50,008 nt of DNA from an uncultured Cytophagales bacterium (GTDB lineage Bacteria > Bacteroidota > Bacteroidia > Cytophagales > 172606-1). Below are positions 16,920 through 24,825 of this stretch, piece after piece; position 1 is the first letter of the stretch; each line of letters begins with the position of its first letter. The stretch is from the NCBI GenBank assembly GCA_902805615.1, contig CADCTQ010000002.1, forward strand, positions 1 to 50,008. Reading direction: 5' to 3'. The notes beneath the pieces are model-generated. The model worked only from the letters and a program-made list of their open reading frames with translations. It did not search any database and had not been told where the DNA came from. Both the position numbers and the translations under genes were made by a program.

Positions 16920-18263
16920 ATGCTGTTTACCGAAGCGCTGAAAACCTGGCGGCTGTCTGCTCCGATCATTCTGGGAGAAATCATTCAAATGTCGGTTCAC
17001 CTGGCCGATGTTGCGATGGTGGGAAGGATTTCTTACAAGCACCTGGCGGCAGCATCACTGGCCGGCAGTATCATCAACATTCCCTTTATCATCGGAGTGG
17101 GCATTACCATTGCTTTTTCCCAGCTGATTTCTGCCGCCAGCGGGAAAAAAGACGACAAAAAAATAGCGCATTATTTATTCAATGGCTTCTGGCTGTGTAC
17201 GGCCGCTGCATTGGGCTTATCGCTGTGCATACACGTGGGAGCGGGAATGCTGCTGCACCTGAACCAGGAAAAGGAGGTAGCCTTGCTGGCCATTCCTTAC
17301 CTGCGGATACTGGGGTGGTCACTCACCCCGCTGCTGATGTTCCTGGCCCTGAAGCATTTTATTGATGGGCTCGGGAAAACCCGGGTTGCCATGGTGCTTT
17401 CCCTGGCATCGCTGCCCATTACTGTTTTCGTAAACTGGCTGCTCATCTACGGACACTGGGGCTTTCCCCGGATGGAGTTGCTGGGAGCAGCGTATGGCAC
17501 GCTGATTTCCCGGCTGGTAGTGCTGGCAGCAATCTGCATTGTGATCACCCGCAGCGATGCACTCCGCCAGTACCTGAAAATGAGAAAAACGCAGTGGACG
17601 TTGAGATGGGAATCGCTAAAAGAGTTTCTGGCGTTGGGAATACCCATAAGCCTGCAACTGGGCATAGAAATAGCAGCTTTTACTGTTTCTGCCATTCTGA
17701 TCGGCAGGTTGGGTCCGGTCCCGCAGGCAGCTCACCAGATCGCTTTTGGCTGCGCGACTTTCACCCTGATGGTATCACTGGGGCTGGCACAAGGCGGCTC
17801 AATCCGGATCAGTAATGCGTGGGGACGGGAGGATTGGGTAAAAGTGAACCAGATTGCAAAAAGTACACTTGCCATTGCCGCCTTATACTGCCTGGCGGCT
17901 GGAATTGTATTCTATGCTTTTCATGCGCAAATTCCCTTACTGTTCAACGACGACCCGGCCGTGGTTGCTGCTGCCTCCTCGCTGATGATCGTCGGGGTGT
18001 TTTTTCAGGCCTCCAATGCACTCCAAGTAGTGGCTTCTTCAATGCTCCGTGGCATCAAAGAGGTTAAACTTCCCACGCTGTTCACGCTGGCCGCCTACTG
18101 GCTGATCGGCATTCCGGCGGGTTACTGTCTGGCTTTTTACGCTGGCCTCGGCATAAAAGGGATCTGGCTCGGATTTACCAGCGGGCTGGTGTTATCAGCT
18201 CTGGCTTTGGCCCGCAGGTTTTTTAGAATAACCGCGAAAGCAAGGGCATGTTTACCTGCATAG
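16920..18263 (+). CDS. MATE-family efflux transporter
   Basis: 447 aa, about twelve transmembrane helices in two homologous halves, of the multidrug and toxic-compound extrusion family (NorM/DinF type). The first helices follow LKTWRLSAPIILGEIIQMSVHLADVAMVGR, cited here only by its start: LSAPIILGEII and HLADVAMVGR. An aspartate in the first helix pair (ADVAMVG) and the conserved GIPISLQLGIE at the start of the second half are present. ATG 16920 is chosen; a TTG two codons upstream and an out-of-frame ATG at 16909 are less likely. It lies 108 bp after the GT2 gene on the same strand, so it could share the transcript or have its own promoter. Probable exporter or self-resistance pump for the operon's product. 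Confidence 0.92.
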   Translation: MLFTEALKTWRLSAPIILGEIIQMSVHLADVAMVGRISYKHLAAASLAGSIINIPFIIGVGITIAFSQLISAASGKKDDKKIAHYLFNGFWLCTAAALGLSLCIHVGAGMLLHLNQEKEVALLAIPYLRILGWSLTPLLMFLALKHFIDGLGKTRVAMVLSLASLPITVFVNWLLIYGHWGFPRMELLGAAYGTLISRLVVLAAICIVITRSDALRQYLKMRKTQWTLRWESLKEFLALGIPISLQLGIEIAAFTVSAILIGRLGPVPQAAHQIAFGCATFTLMVSLGLAQGGSIRISNAWGREDWVKVNQIAKSTLAIAALYCLAAGIVFYAFHAQIPLLFNDDPAVVAAASSLMIVGVFFQASNALQVVASSMLRGIKEVKLPTLFTLAAYWLIGIPAGYCLAFYAGLGIKGIWLGFTSGLVLSALALARRFFRITAKARACLPA

Positions 18264-18418
18264 CAGCTAGGTACAACCGGATTCGCTGCCGGATTGCTGG
18301 CATCCGCACCTTGCCGTACCGGACGGGTTCCAGCCCATTTGTTGAAGCAACTCACCTAAGGTGATTTGAAAGCTTCTGCCTCCGCGTACCCCGGGAAGCC
18401 TGCCGTTAAAGCCTAAAG

Positions 18419-19318
18419 CTACTTTACCCTGAAGTCAAACAGGTCGGGACGGGTGTAGTGGCCGATCACGTCGAAGTCGAGTTTGCTGGCGATCACCTCG
18501 TCCAGGTCCAACTCGGCGGTCAGCATGCCGGCTTCGTCCCAGAGCGGGCCGGCGATGATTTTTCCCTGCGGGGAAACGATCACGCTGCCGCCCCGGCAAA
18601 TCACGTCTTCGCCTTCGGCCACGAATGGCCGGAACGCCTCCGGGTAATCGTCGCGGCGGAAGAACTGGTTGCAGCCCAGCACGAAGCAACGCCCTTCGCA
18701 GGCGATGTGCTGCATGGTGGCCGGCCAGGTTTCCCGGGCGTCGGCGGTGGGGGCGACGTACACCTGCACGCCCTGCTGGTAGATTGCCATGCGGGCCAGC
18801 GGCATGTAGTTTTCCCAGCAGATGAGCCCGCCGAGCCGGCCCCATTCCGTTGCTACGGTGGTCAGCACGTCAGGCCCGTGCCCTTCGGCCCAGATGAGCC
18901 GTTCCACGCCGGTCGGTTTGATCTTGCGGTGCTTGCCCAGGTAGCCCGCGGTGGGAGAAATGTAGAGGGTGGTGCAGTACAGGCTGCCGTTGAGGGCGTC
19001 CCGCTCCGTAACACCCGTCACCAGGAACACGCCGTGCGTTTTTGCCATCCGTTCGAGTTGCCCCAACGCCGGGCCGGGCACGGCAACGCTGTTTTCCCAG
19101 TACCGCCGGTACAGTTGCCGCCCCTCGTCGCTGCGCCCGCCGATGGTGGCGCCAAACGTGAATGTGCGGGGATAGCCGGGAATGAACGATTCGGGAAACA
19201 CCACCAGTTGGCAGCCCCGGCCGGCGGCTTCCCGCACGAGGTCTTCCATCTTCTGGATGGTGGCCCGGAGGTCAAAAAACACCGGCGCGTGCTGCACGAC
19301 GCCCACTTTCAGATGCAT
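18419..19318 (-). CDS. Nitrilase / carbon-nitrogen hydrolase
   Basis: 299 aa, cytoplasmic, of the nitrilase superfamily. The Glu-Lys-Cys triad is complete: E43 in FPESFIPGYP, K132 in HRKIKPTG and C167 in LICWENYMP. The CWE context and FPESFIPGYP motif are those of true nitrilases (aliphatic or arylacetonitrilase branch), which turn a nitrile into acid and ammonia, rather than amidases or beta-ureidopropionases. It is on the opposite strand to the operon and stands alone, convergent with the MATE gene over a 155-bp gap. It is probably not part of the operon's pathway, though detoxification of a nitrile cannot be excluded. Confidence 0.92.
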   Translation of the reverse strand: MHLKVGVVQHAPVFFDLRATIQKMEDLVREAAGRGCQLVVFPESFIPGYPRTFTFGATIGGRSDEGRQLYRRYWENSVAVPGPALGQLERMAKTHGVFLVTGVTERDALNGSLYCTTLYISPTAGYLGKHRKIKPTGVERLIWAEGHGPDVLTTVATEWGRLGGLICWENYMPLARMAIYQQGVQVYVAPTADARETWPATMQHIACEGRCFVLGCNQFFRRDDYPEAFRPFVAEGEDVICRGGSVIVSPQGKIIAGPLWDEAGMLTAELDLDEVIASKLDFDVIGHYTRPDLFDFRVK

Positions 19319-19380
19319 GGGGTAAGGGCTTTGGGTTCAAACTAGCCAACCCCGGCGAGGGTAGGAAGGTTCGGGGGGAG

Positions 19381-19607
19381 ATTGGGGTATTAGGGTATTG
19401 AGGGATTGAGTATTGGGGAGGACCACCCCCGGCCCCTCCTTGCAAAAAGGAGGGGAGCCGTACCCATGCACCCAGCTGATGGTTAAAGACTTACGTAACG
19501 TGTGCTTCTCCTTGCCGTGCAGCCGATAGTTACGGTTCCCCTCCTTCCTTCAAGGAGGGGACTGGGGTGGTTCGCCCAATACCCTATTCCACCAATACCC
19601 CAATACC
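19381..19607. repeat. MITE-like inverted-repeat element
   Basis: About 227 bp with imperfect terminal inverted repeats of roughly 80 bp. The left arm runs from ATTGGGGTATTAGGG to GGAGGGGAGCCGTA; the right arm is its reverse complement and ends in ACCCCAATACCC. Each arm carries a CCCCTCCTT...AAGGAGGGG hairpin. The unique centre is short and non-coding. It lies in the 460-bp gap between the nitrilase and a SusC remnant, and no transposase is nearby. Confidence 0.7.
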
Positions 19608-19652
19608 CAAAAGTTTTTTTACAAAAAAACAGCATAATGTAAGAACCGATGC

Positions 19653-19679
19653 TATATTTGTCTACAAATCCTATGGAGA
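19653..19679 (+). promoter_or_regulatory. Promoter with TCTAC-type operator half
   Basis: TATATTTG at 19653-19660 is an exact TANNTTTG -7 element. It overlaps TGTCTAC (19659-19665), the left arm of a palindrome repeated at 20178, 20618 and 24826. The right arm here is degenerate. It precedes the first SusC remnant. Confidence 0.45.
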
Positions 19680-19779
19680 TTATTGGTTAAACAGTAGGGG
19701 TGCTCCGGAAAAAGCGATTCGACTGCTCCCTAAGCCTGGCGATCAGACCCAAAAAGACCCACTACAATCAATCCCGAAC

Positions 19780-19962
19780 ATGAAGAAAACAGTACAGCTC
19801 ATGATGATGACCCTGCTGTGGGTCAACGCGGCACTGGCCCAGCAGGCCGTGGAAGGCGTGGTGAAGGATGGCAGCGGCGCCCCCGTAGCGGGAGCCAACG
19901 TCATCGTCAAAGGCACCAACGTGTTTCCTTTCTGGATTATGACCACTCCTCAAAAACACTGA
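19780..19962 (+). pseudogene. Truncated SusC/RagA-type receptor N-terminus
   Basis: From ATG 19780 the frame encodes a signal peptide (MKKTVQLMMMTLLWVNAALAQ) and the start of a carboxypeptidase-like domain (VEGVVKDGSGAPVAG, then NVIVKGTN), the standard N-terminus of SusC-family TonB-dependent receptors. It then breaks after KGTN and stops within 14 residues. A full receptor would be about 1,000 aa, so more than 95% is missing. The upstream promoter-like region is retained. The tail does not resemble SusC in any frame, which points to deletion rather than a point mutation. Confidence 0.75.
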
Positions 19963-19966
19963 TTGG

Positions 19967-20005
19967 AAAGGGCGCCGGGAGATGTACGTTCTCCTGGCGC
20001 CCTTT
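19967..20005. terminator. Hairpin after the SusC remnant
   Basis: AAAGGGCGCCGGGAGA pairs with TCTCCTGGCGCCCTTT around a short loop (one G-T mismatch), giving a 16-bp stem that begins with AAA and ends with TTT. It is symmetric, so it could act on either strand. The T-run is only three bases, so termination is plausible rather than certain. Confidence 0.45.
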
Positions 20006-20177
20006 GCGCTTCCGGACGCCTTTGCGTGAAACCTGTTTTTCGGGGTGAAAAAAGACGCGATGAATTGCGTCTCTACCGTTGATGGTTTTTTCAATATCCT
20101 GTTGTACAGCGAATTGCGAAACTTTTTTGAAAAAAGCCAGCGGGAACCTTGCATATACAACCGGTAATGCTAATATT

Positions 20178-20198
20178 TGTCTACAGAAATAGTAGACA
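20178..20198. promoter_or_regulatory. Palindromic operator TGTCTAC-N7-GTAGACA
   Basis: Perfect 7-bp inverted arms separated by AGAAATA, preceded by TAATATTTG. It is one of four related palindromes in 19.6-24.9 kb. What follows (20199-20617) holds no gene I can support: a 62-codon frame at 20392-20580 has no recognisable domain. Confidence 0.55.
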
Positions 20199-20617
20199 TA
20201 CAGAAAAAGGGCGCTACCCCCGGTAAAAGGGAAACCCGGTTTGTCCCTGTTTTCCTGCCAAAAGCAACCGCGGGATACGAGCCCCGTTGAAGCAGTCTTC
20301 CTGAAAAACCATTACGCAGCATACGGACGGGATTTTACGCGGTAAAGTCTCCCGTCATCGCTTTGCCAACCCGGAGCTTGCCCGCGCAAGAATGCTTGTC
20401 CTTTGCCTTTCCCCGTCCACCCCCATCCTTCCACCCGCTATGAACCGATGTCACGCCTCGTACCTGATCGTACACACCTCCATTGACTTTAGGTTTGCCC
20501 CCCACGCCGAAAACCGCTACCAGGTCCGCCGGCTCGTGGAAGGCGGCGGCCTCGCCAAGTGGTACATCCACTTGAACTGACTCCGTTTTCGCCATTAAAA
20601 AAATTTTTGCCCTGATA

Positions 20618-20636
20618 CTCTACTAAATTAGTAGAG
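20618..20636. promoter_or_regulatory. Perfect 19-bp palindrome CTCTACTAAATTAGTAGAG
   Basis: Nine-base arms flank a central A. It lies 37 bp upstream of the ATG of the second SusC remnant, where an operator overlapping the promoter would be expected. It shares the TCTAC/GTAGA core with the sites at 19659, 20178 and 24826. The dyad is reminiscent of BlaI/MecI-type operators, but no such repressor gene is in the window. Confidence 0.55.
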
Positions 20637-20672
20637 ATCGTATTGTCGTTTCCGCCATTCAATCAACAACGT

Positions 20673-21070
20673 ATGCAAACCGCTTTACAAATCATGTTAC
20701 GGCTGCCGGTTCGCCTCGTCTTCCTGCCGGGCCTGGTGCAGGGCGCCTTTGCGCAGCAGGGCGAGATTACGGTGACGGGCAAAGTCACCGCCGGCGATGC
20801 GGGCAGGGACGTGGTGCCCGGGGTGACCGTACTGGCCAAGGGGACCACCAAAGGCACCATTACCGACGGGGAAGGCAATTTTTCCCTGGCCGTGCCGGGC
20901 GACGCCGTGCTGGTGTTTTCCAGACCGGGTACGTGCAGCCCTCCCTGCGGGAATTGCTCGCCGCCCGGGGCGCCGACACGGCCTACCACCTCAACCCGGT
21001 TACGGCCTGGCAGATCAAACCCGACGGCCGCGTGCTGCTCCGGCCCGAAGCCGGGCGGTCCGGCGGCTAG
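20673..21070 (+). pseudogene. Chimeric remnant: SusC N-terminus joined to an unrelated C-terminus
   Basis: ATG 20673 begins a signal peptide (LVFLPGLVQGAFAQQ) and carboxypeptidase-like domain (VTGKVTAGD, VPGVTVLAKGTTKGTITDG, GNFSLAVPGDAVLVFS), a SusC start. At about 20930 coding signal switches frame. The new frame reads TGYVQPSLRELLAARGADT and HLNPVTAWQIKPDGRVLL to a stop at 21068-21070, and looks like the genuine end of another, unidentified enzyme. The join is therefore a deletion scar between two genes. This is the second beheaded SusC within 1.3 kb. Confidence 0.65.
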
Positions 21071-21177
21071 GCTCCGGGCGGACCGGCCGGTGCGCAGAAA
21101 AATGCATTATTTAAGATCCGGCAGAAACCATTTTCCCGCCCCGGGGTTGCGTATGAAGGAGTATATTAATTCGTAGC

Positions 21178-22632
21178 GTGGAAAAACGAGATTTTGATGC
21201 GGTTGTCGTCGGTTCCGGTCCCAACGGGCTGGCGGCGGCGATCCGCTTGCAGCAGGAAGGACTGTCGGTGCTGCTGCTGGAGGGCAAGGATACGATTGGC
21301 GGCGGCCTGCGGTCGGCGCCGCTCACCCTGCCCGGCTTTACGCATGACGTGTGTTCGGCCATTCACCCGATGGCGGCCGGCTCGCCGTTCCTGAGCACCC
21401 TCCCGTTGCGGGAGCACGGCCTGGCGTACGCCTGCCCCCCGGTGGCCGCCGCCCACCCGTTCGACGACGGCACGGCCGCCCTGCTGACCGGTTCGGTGGA
21501 CGATACGGCCCGGCGGCTGGGCGACGACGCCCGGGCGTACCGGCAACTGATGACTTCGGTGGTGGCCGACTGGCCGGGGCTGGCCCCCGACGTACTCGGA
21601 CCGTTGCAGTTTCCGCGGCACCCGCTGGCGCTGGCTCACTTCGGCCTCAAGGCGCTGCCCTCGGCCCAGTTGCTGGCGAAGATTTTCCGCACCAAAGAAG
21701 CCCGGGGCCTGTGGGCGGGCATGGCGGCGCACTCCATCCAGCCGCTGTCCAACACCGCCACCTCGGCCATCGGGCTGGTGCTGCTGGCGACCGGGCACCT
21801 GCGGGGCTGGCCCCTGCCCATCGGCGGCTCGCAGGCCATTGCGGATGCCCTGGCGTCGTACTTCCGGTCGCTGGGCGGCAAGATCGAAACCGGCGTGTAC
21901 GTCAAGTCGCTGGCGCAACTGCCCTCCGCCCACGCCGTGTTGCTGGACGTGACGCCCCGGCAACTGCTGCAAATCGCCGGGCAGGACCTTTCGCCCCTGT
22001 ACCGGTGGCAACTCGAACGGTACCGCTACGGCATGGGCGTGTTCAAAGTGGATTGGGCCCTGTCCGGCCCGGTGCCCTTCGTGGCCGAGGGTTGCCGGCA
22101 GGCCGGTACGGTGCACCTGGGCAACACCTTCGAAGAAATTGCCCGGGGTGAATCCCTGGCTTCGGGGGGGCAGCACCCCGAAAAGCCGTTCGTGCTGCTG
22201 GCCCAGCAAAGCCTGTTCGACCCGACGCGGGCCCCGCAGGGCAAACACACCGCCTGGGCATACTGCCACGTGCCCAACGGTTCGGCCGTAGACATGACCG
22301 CCGCCATCGAGGCGCAGGTGGAACGCTTCGCCCCCGGCTTCCGCGACCTGATCATCGGCCGGCACGTGATGAACACCGCGCAGATGGAGGTTTACAACCC
22401 CAACTACATCGGCGGCGACATCAACGGCGGCATCATTGACCTGGGGCAGCTCTTTACCCGGCCCGCGTTGCGCCCTTCGCCCTACCGCACCTCCCGCAAG
22501 GGCCTCTACCTGTGTTCGTCTTCCACGCCTCCGGGCGGCGGCGTACACGGCATGTGCGGCTACCACGCCGCGCAGCGGGCCCTCAAAGACGTATTCCGCC
22601 GCCGCACCCGGAACCTGCCCCAAACCGCCTGA
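21178..22632 (+). CDS. FAD-dependent oxidoreductase, phytoene-desaturase (CrtI/PYROXD2)-like
   Basis: 484 aa with an N-terminal FAD-binding dinucleotide motif (VVVGSGPNGLAAA), the downstream acidic residue in LLLEGKDTIGGG, and a C-terminal FAD motif region (LCSSSTPPGGGVHGMCG) typical of the phytoene desaturase/NAD(P)-FAD oxidoreductase superfamily. HDVCSAIHPMAAGSP matches the branch annotated as PYROXD2-like. The GTG at 21178 is used; AAGGAG occurs about 18 bp upstream, a loose Shine-Dalgarno. No other carotenoid gene is near, so a carotenoid role is not supported. It follows the chimeric remnant by about 100 bp on the same strand. The substrate is unknown. Confidence 0.85.
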   Translation: MEKRDFDAVVVGSGPNGLAAAIRLQQEGLSVLLLEGKDTIGGGLRSAPLTLPGFTHDVCSAIHPMAAGSPFLSTLPLREHGLAYACPPVAAAHPFDDGTAALLTGSVDDTARRLGDDARAYRQLMTSVVADWPGLAPDVLGPLQFPRHPLALAHFGLKALPSAQLLAKIFRTKEARGLWAGMAAHSIQPLSNTATSAIGLVLLATGHLRGWPLPIGGSQAIADALASYFRSLGGKIETGVYVKSLAQLPSAHAVLLDVTPRQLLQIAGQDLSPLYRWQLERYRYGMGVFKVDWALSGPVPFVAEGCRQAGTVHLGNTFEEIARGESLASGGQHPEKPFVLLAQQSLFDPTRAPQGKHTAWAYCHVPNGSAVDMTAAIEAQVERFAPGFRDLIIGRHVMNTAQMEVYNPNYIGGDINGGIIDLGQLFTRPALRPSPYRTSRKGLYLCSSSTPPGGGVHGMCGYHAAQRALKDVFRRRTRNLPQTA

Positions 22633-22680
22633 TCTCTTTCTGCATGCTTACCCGGGAGGGCAGGGCGAGACACCGGGAAC

Positions 22681-22781
22681 AACTGAACCGCAAGGATCGC
22701 AAAGGGCGCAAAGAAGCCGCAAGGAGTACGCATCACCCTTTGCGCTCCTTGCGGCTTCTTTGCGCCCTTTGCGGTTCAGTT
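22681..22781. repeat. GCAAAG-rich long hairpin
   Basis: Arms of about 40 bp (beginning AACTGAACCGCAA and ending TTGCGGTTCAGTT) pair almost perfectly, apart from a 9-bp insertion in the left arm (GGATCGCAA). The central loop is about 15 bp. It is in the 415-bp gap before the YfiR-like gene. The same accgcaa/gcgcaa theme recurs at 38548-38781. Confidence 0.75.
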
Positions 22782-23047
22782 CTACTCACTCCTCACTCCT
22801 CGCTTCTCTCTCCTTTTTCTCCGTGTTGCTCCGTGGTGAACCCTTTATTTCTTCTTGGTGCTCCGTTGCAGCCGGACGGCAATTGGCTGATGCGTAACGG
22901 GTTGCTGGGGTTGCTGATCTTCCCATTGTTCATTTTCTGACGCGGAAAGTTACATTCCGCTTTTGGCGGGTATCCATGCTTGTGTAAGAAAATCACCGAA
23001 AGCTTCCACAACCAAGCGCAAAGAGCCAAAACCCTAACAATAAAACC

Positions 23048-23557
23048 ATGAAAAGAACAGCTGCCTGCCTCATTCTTCTATTCGTTTTCACTGCCTTTTC
23101 CGCCGCAAAAGCCCAGACGGCAGAACTTGCCCGGGTCAAGGCCATTTTTATCCTCAACTTCATCAAGTATTCTGACCACCAGGCCGCCAACAACGCCGAC
23201 GAATTCGTGGTAGGCGTATACGAAGATGAAAAGTTGGTGCAGGAACTCACGAAAATATGCGGCAACAGTTACCGCGGCAAACGAGTGGTGGTGCAGCAAC
23301 TGACAGACTTGAACACCCCGGTTCACCTGCTGTTCGTACCGGACAAAAAGCACTTCAACTACCTGGCGCACGTAAAGAAAAACGGCATGATCGCCAATAC
23401 GCTGATCGTGTCCGATAAAAGCTGCGAAGCAACCATGATCGGCTTCGAAATCCATCAAAACCGGTTCTTCTTCCGGCTGAATGAGGCGCTGTTGGCTAAA
23501 AACGGGATAAAACTTGCGGAATCCATCCGCGCCATTGCCATCAACAACCAGTCGTAG
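23048..23557 (+). CDS. YfiR/HmsC-like periplasmic protein (DUF4154)
   Basis: 169 aa with a clear signal peptide (LILLFVFTAFSAAKAQ) and a single YfiR-type domain (KAIFILNFIKY, then VVGVYEDEKLVQEL, NTLIVSDKSC, IGFEIHQNRFFFRLN, NGIKLAESIRA). YfiR proteins repress membrane diguanylate cyclases or modulate sensor kinases from the periplasm. No cyclase or kinase adjoins it here, so its partner is elsewhere. The first of its two cysteines (in KICGNS) and the second (SDKSCEAT) could form a disulfide as in YfiR, though this is not established for this protein. Confidence 0.85.
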   Translation: MKRTAACLILLFVFTAFSAAKAQTAELARVKAIFILNFIKYSDHQAANNADEFVVGVYEDEKLVQELTKICGNSYRGKRVVVQQLTDLNTPVHLLFVPDKKHFNYLAHVKKNGMIANTLIVSDKSCEATMIGFEIHQNRFFFRLNEALLAKNGIKLAESIRAIAINNQS

Positions 23558-23719
23558 GCACGCTGGAACGACAAAGCGAGGTATAAAAGATACATTACAG
23601 ACGTTGTCCCAACTGTTGCCCGGCCGCGAGGTTGGGCTTTTTTGCTGGCAGGGATATACGGAATGTTTGAGGGAGGTCCTGGAAGCACGAAAGCAAGTCA
23701 TTCCCTTGTGCTGGGCGAC

Positions 23720-23927
23720 TCATTCCCCTACCCCCTTCGCTAACCCGCTGCCAGCCGCACAAGGGGGACCGGTTGTTGGTGGCTCCTCGGCAAGGAAACG
23801 GGCCGTACCCATCGAGTACAGGCAGTCCCCTTGTGACGGCACCGGTGGATAGCCGTCCCCCTTGTGGGCTTGCTCGTGCGTAAGGGAACCCCAAGGGGTC
23901 GACGCAGTCAAGGGGGTAGGGGGATGA
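23720..23927. repeat. MITE-like element, copy A
   Basis: About 208 bp bounded by inverted ends close to GTCATYCCCCTRCCCCCTT and its reverse complement AAGGGGGYAGGGGGATGAC. Inside is a second inverted pair (CGCACAAGGGGGACC / TCCCCCTTGTGGGC). The same ends and inner motifs occur at 46996-47254, so it is a dispersed, non-coding element. It fills most of the 560-bp gap between the YfiR-like gene and the redoxin-like gene. Confidence 0.75.
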
Positions 23928-24035
23928 CCCCGGCAAACAGAAGCCATTTTTCCCGCGTTCCCATAATGCCTATACCCGTGTCTGGTTGAAGCGTGGAGTC
24001 CTGCTCCTATCCATAGCTATGTTGAGCCATACGTG

Positions 24036-24074
24036 AAAAAGAAAAACGCCCCGGAACCGGCCGGGACGTCTTTT
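24036..24074 (-). terminator. Rho-independent terminator of the redoxin-like gene
   Basis: On the minus strand ACGTCCCGG pairs with CCGGGGCGT (one G-U) around CCGGTT, followed by TTTTTCTTTTTC. It lies 45 bp after the stop of the minus-strand gene at 24119. A short TTTT on the plus side may give weak bidirectional action. Confidence 0.65.
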
Positions 24075-24118
24075 CAAAGTAAACGATATGAATGGACAGT
24101 ACGTGCTGAATGGGGGCG

Positions 24119-24745
24119 TTACGCGGCCTTTTTGATGCGCTGGTCGCGGACGTAGTACAGGGCCGTCAGCAGCGGGCGGACCGGCAGGGGCTTGTCGAAG
24201 TCGGCATCGGTAAAGGCGTACGCCACTTGTCCCTGCGGGGCGATGACGTAGGTGCCGGGCAGGGCCACCGATTCCCCGATGCCCGAAACGCGTTGCCACG
24301 CCGGTTTTGCCGGTGAGTACAGGCCGAAGGCGGCGGCAAGGCGGTGGTCGGCGTCGTGCACCAGGCTGAACGGCACCTGGTAAAACGAAGCGATGCGCGG
24401 CAGTTGGTGCACCGGCTCCGGGGTCAACACCAGCAGTTCCCCGCCCAACGCCCGGATTTTGGGGTACAGCCGGACCAGCGTTTCCAGTTGTGCGTGACCG
24501 TAGGCATTGGTGTGCGGCGAATAGAAGCTCACCACCACCGGGCGGCTCCCCAGCAGGTCGTTGAGCGTGACCCGGCCCGACCCGGCAACGTCCGCAACTC
24601 CTTCCGACCACAACCCGTACGAAGCGGGCAGGCTGAAGCCGGGGGCCTGGTCGCCGGGGCACAGCGGTTCCCGCCCGGACTGGATGCCTTTGTTCTTTTC
24701 GAACCAGTAAGGAACTTGCGCAAGGGAAGAAGAAGGAGTGATCAC
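24119..24745 (-). CDS. AhpC/TSA-type redoxin-fold protein lacking the catalytic cysteine
   Basis: About 208 aa from the GTG at 24745; a GTG at 24817 would add 24 residues of unlikely sequence. The thioredoxin-like fold of the AhpC/TSA-redoxin family is clear: GDQAPGFSLP, then VVVSFYSPHTNAYGHAQLETL, LVLTPEPVHQLPRIASFYQVPFSLVHD, and LPGTYVIAPQGQVAYAF. At the place of the peroxidatic or CxxC cysteine the sequence reads SPHTNAYG, with no cysteine. The only cysteine is far upstream in LCPGDQAP. Peroxidase activity by the usual mechanism is therefore unlikely. Upstream is a TGTCTATAG...TAGTAGA palindrome that may regulate it; a terminator follows. Confidence 0.75.
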   Translation of the reverse strand: MITPSSSLAQVPYWFEKNKGIQSGREPLCPGDQAPGFSLPASYGLWSEGVADVAGSGRVTLNDLLGSRPVVVSFYSPHTNAYGHAQLETLVRLYPKIRALGGELLVLTPEPVHQLPRIASFYQVPFSLVHDADHRLAAAFGLYSPAKPAWQRVSGIGESVALPGTYVIAPQGQVAYAFTDADFDKPLPVRPLLTALYYVRDQRIKKAA

Positions 24746-24825
24746 GGCGTTTCGTTGTTTAGGGTGACTAAAAATGGACCAGCTGGGGATGGATACAAAA
24801 AGCAGGAAAACCGGCACCTGCTATT

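Noticed and set aside
18419-19318. Nitrilase as a member of the amino-sugar operon
   Set aside because: It is on the opposite strand, convergent with the MATE gene, with no link to the pathway chemistry.
20392-20580. 62-codon frame between two operator palindromes
   Set aside because: No recognisable family, weak start context and surrounded by pseudogene remnants.
21178-22632. Carotenoid phytoene desaturase (crtI)
   Set aside because: Only the FAD fold supports it; there is no phytoene synthase or other carotenoid gene nearby and the motifs fit the PYROXD2-like branch better.
22436-22940. Two overlapping ~150-codon frames running from the FAD oxidoreductase into the hairpin region
   Set aside because: They read through the repeat hairpin and low-complexity sequence in a different frame, with no domain and no independent start signal.
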